Part shown: one piece after another, positions 62,401 to 64,000 of the stretch
How the letters are laid out: the number at the start of each line of letters is the position of its first letter
How positions within the stretch are numbered: the stretch's first letter is position 1
DNA from: Bigelowiella natans CCMP2755
Taxonomy: Eukaryota > Cercozoa > Chlorarachniophyceae
NCBI GenBank assembly: GCA_000320545.1
Contig: ADNK01003501.1
Location: 1-64,000, forward strand
Direction of reading: 5' to 3'
DNA: 64,000 bases
Program-made: the position numbers and the translations under genes
The notes under the pieces: generated by a model
Database searches by the model: none
What the model saw: the letters and a program-made list of their open reading frames with translations, nothing else
Told to the model about the DNA's origin: nothing

Positions 62401-63009
62401 GCTGTCCGACATTGACTTGGAGCAGCAGCGTCGCGATTTTGAGAAAGTCATTGATGCTCTGGAGGATGAGAAGGATGCCAATCATCTTCTCGTTTCCTCC
62501 AAGTGCAAAGTGGCTTCTGGCAAGCTGTGCCACAAGGGCTCCTTCCAATTGGGAGGAGACATGCCGCTGCAGCTTTGTGCACCTGTGGATGAACGGCAGG
62601 AGGTGCTGCAGGCGTGCCACGTGGACAACGTGGCGAATCATCGTGATGCTGATGGTCTCGCCAGGAAGGTTCTGCGCGGCTGTCACTGGGTTGGAGTCCA
62701 GAAAGCCTGTCGCAGATTTGCAAAGCAGTGCCAGGTCTGCACACGTGCGAAAACGCGTGTGAAGCAGGCGCCTCACTTGCAGCGTGGTGACCGGGAAATC
62801 AATGGCACGATTGCAGTGGATGCGATCGGCCCGGTCGACGGCGCCAAGCACTGCACGCAGACGCCATGCGTTGTGGCCATTGGCTGCACACATGCGAGGG
62901 CGGTGAAGCGCACGAGCTCAGCGCGCACGGCGGATTTCATCACGTCGCACACGTCAAAACACGGATGCCCAAAGCAGATTGTTGTCGACCAAGGGCCGGA
63001 GAACGTGGG
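59324..63009 (+). pseudogene. Pol polyprotein with in-frame stop, cut by insertion
   Basis: The frame is -1 relative to gag. Domains in order: two CCCH fingers, each C-x7-C-x5-C-x3-H (about 59519-59575 and 59651-59708); an aspartic-protease-like VDDGAQ (about 59958) with a later IGALDTNGI; reverse transcriptase with SDSKAAW, EGLPMGCKNAPQ and HFDDFF (about 61339); RNase H starting ILGADASD (about 61800). A TGA at 61910-61912 then interrupts RNase H, after which the same frame continues through NADPFSR, an H2C2 finger (about 62610-62740) and integrase core Asp residues near 62818 and 62989. At 63010 the integrase is broken by an insertion. HFDDFF replaces the common YVDD and DDGA the common DTGA/DSGA. 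Confidence 0.85.
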
Positions 63010-63083
63010 TGTGAGTGGTTTTTGCCTTTGAACCACTCGTGGTTCGCGAACTGCGAGTGGTTCAAAGGCAAAAACCACTCACA
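63010..63083. repeat. Terminal 74-bp palindrome, left copy
   Basis: Arms of 30 bp are perfect inverted repeats around a centre containing TTCGCGAA with four mismatched positions. As single strand it would fold into a long hairpin. Confidence 0.95.
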
Positions 63084-63370
63084 CAAAAGGAAAGGTCGTG
63101 TGATCGAACTGATCAACCCGTTCTCCTTCCGAGGACACCGCCTCTGATTCGCACGCTCCAGGTTGCACGTTGGCTGCTTGTCTTCTTTGTCTTCTTTTTG
63201 AACTTGTTTTTTTCTTGTCTTGTTCACTCAGAGATTGCTTCTTCCTCACATTGCATTTTTGATTTTTGGAATTTTCTCATTTTTGCTCCAGACCCGACTT
63301 TTTTTTGTTTCAACTTCATTGACCACTTTTGCTTCCTGACCAAGCTTCGATCCCGTGACCTTGCCTTTTC

Positions 63371-63444
63371 TGTGAGTGGTTTTTGCCTTTGAACCACTCG
63401 TGGTTCGCGAACTGCGAGTGGTTCAAAGGCAAAAATCACTCACA
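63371..63444. repeat. Terminal 74-bp palindrome, right copy
   Basis: This copy matches the left palindrome except for one C-to-T change near the outer end (ATCACTCACA). Because each copy is palindromic, the two are both direct and inverted repeats of one another. Confidence 0.95.
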
Positions 63445-64000
63445 GTGGGTGAAATTGTGCAGCACTTGCAGAACCGGCTTCGTCTCAAGTTCGTTGAGAC
63501 ACCTGCTGAAAATGGCCAGGGGAGTGCTGCATTGGAGCGGAAGCATCGGCCCATTGACAATGGGACAATGGCGAAGCTTCTTCAAAACGTGGACGATCGA
63601 CACAACTGGCATGAACGTTTGGAAGTGATCACGTTTGGTGTGAACACCACAACGGACAAGTGTGGGCATTCACCGGCTCACCTCACGTTCGGACACCAGC
63701 CAAAGTTCGTGGCTGACGTGGAGAGCAAGTCTGTGGCGGCTCCAGGGACAGGGGACCTGGATCAGCGGATCCAGGATCTGGAAAAGCTGCGGCTGCTGCG
63801 TGCCACTCTGAAGGAGGATCACAAATTGGCAAAAAACTTCCGGAGGAACGAGAAACTCAACACGCAGGACGATTGTCGTGTTGGGGATGTGGTGTGGCTT
63901 TTTCGCAAGAAAAACCGCAAAGATGATGCGGTTGCAAAAAAATGCGAGGTTGAAAAGACTGGGCCTGTCACCATCGTGGCAAGGAGCAGTCGCTCCCGTG
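63445..64000 (+). pseudogene. Pol polyprotein, integrase remainder (runs off window)
   Basis: The integrase frame resumes after the insertion and stays open to the window end. It encodes the catalytic Glu region (ENGQGSAALERKHRP), a helical stretch (LDQRIQDLEKLRLLRATLK) and the small C-terminal fold starting GDVVWLFRKKN and continuing to VEKTGPVTIV, as in Ty3/gypsy integrases. No stop is seen before 64000. It is cut off from the upstream part by the insertion, so this copy cannot make an intact integrase. Confidence 0.85.

Larger units (their letters stand above)
63010..63444. mobile_element. 435-bp insertion with palindromic termini
   Basis: The insertion is bounded by GTGGG at 63005-63009 and 63445-63449, a 5-bp target duplication. 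Each end is a 74-bp near-perfect palindrome beginning TGTGAGTGG and ending CCACTCACA (right copy TCACTCACA). The 287-bp centre is non-coding and T-rich on the plus strand. Removing the element and one GTGGG brings the integrase frame back in register, which fixes the borders. It encodes no protein, so it would be a non-autonomous element moved by another source. No transposase family is assigned. Confidence 0.88.
57440..64000 (+). mobile_element. Ty3/gypsy-like retroelement, right end outside window
   Basis: A gag-like frame (58386-59429) overlaps a long pol frame (59324 onward) encoding CCCH fingers, protease, reverse transcriptase, RNase H and integrase in the Ty3/gypsy order. The copy is damaged: a TGA at 61910-61912 and a 435-bp insertion at 63010-63444. 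The left boundary is unclear; 57440-58380 shares texture with the island and may hold the leader or LTR, but no LTR can be shown because the 3' end lies beyond 64000. No primer-binding site was recognised. Confidence 0.85.

Noticed and set aside
63084-63370. tRNA-like B box in the core of the 435-bp insertion, suggesting a SINE
   Set aside because: Only a weak GCTTCGATCCC match without an A box, and the palindromic ends do not fit a SINE.

Overview
This window is one end of a eukaryotic nuclear chromosome. It opens with about 36 uninterrupted CCCTAA repeats (the TTAGGG telomere class), passes through degenerate telomere-like repeats, and then carries intron-rich genes. Splice joins follow GT-AG and keep the reading frame across many exons. 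The genes recognised (AAR2, INTS11, a kinesin, a mitochondrial carrier, a PPR protein, a bZIP) belong to a unicellular or algal-type eukaryote. An intron-rich protist such as a rhizarian or stramenopile alga is plausible, but the lineage cannot be fixed from this sequence.

Layout. 1-540: telomere and subtelomeric variant repeats. 968-4801 (-): an eleven-exon AAR2 spliceosome assembly factor whose 3' end points at the telomere. 5.2-6.2 kb: fragments of unrecognised genes. 7.7-9.8 kb: a Ser-rich protein (-) and an intronless PPR protein (+). 13.4-15.1 kb: an orphan two-exon gene and a bZIP factor (+). 16.2-27.0 kb (-): an orphan gene, a giant low-complexity protein with a 6.8 kb last exon, and a coiled-coil protein. 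28.3-36.6 kb (+): INTS11, the Integrator endonuclease, in about 27 small exons. 37.3-45.8 kb (-): a nine-exon kinesin of about 1971 residues. 46.5-49.6 kb (+): an eight-exon mitochondrial carrier, divergent from the kinesin. 52.7-55.3 kb (-): an orphan membrane protein. 58.4-64 kb (+): a Ty3/gypsy-like retroelement with paired CCCH zinc fingers; it runs off the window.

Two kinds of DNA alternate. Gene-bearing stretches are AT-richer and packed with di- and trinucleotide repeats, inside both introns and exons. Five islands (about 6.2-7.6, 9.9-12.7, 15.3-16.1, 49.6-52.5 and 57.4-64 kb) are GC-richer, nearly free of microsatellites, lack convincing cellular genes, and share short words. The last island holds the retroelement, so the others may be remnants of related mobile DNA.

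The most unusual structures are in the retroelement. A 435 bp insertion whose two ends are each a 74 bp palindrome sits in the integrase with a 5 bp target duplication. An in-frame TGA lies in the RNase H region, and a CCCH-finger array stands where zinc knuckles are usual. The host genes are mostly housekeeping: AAR2 and INTS11 act in snRNP assembly and snRNA/mRNA 3' processing, and no operon-like functional grouping is evident.
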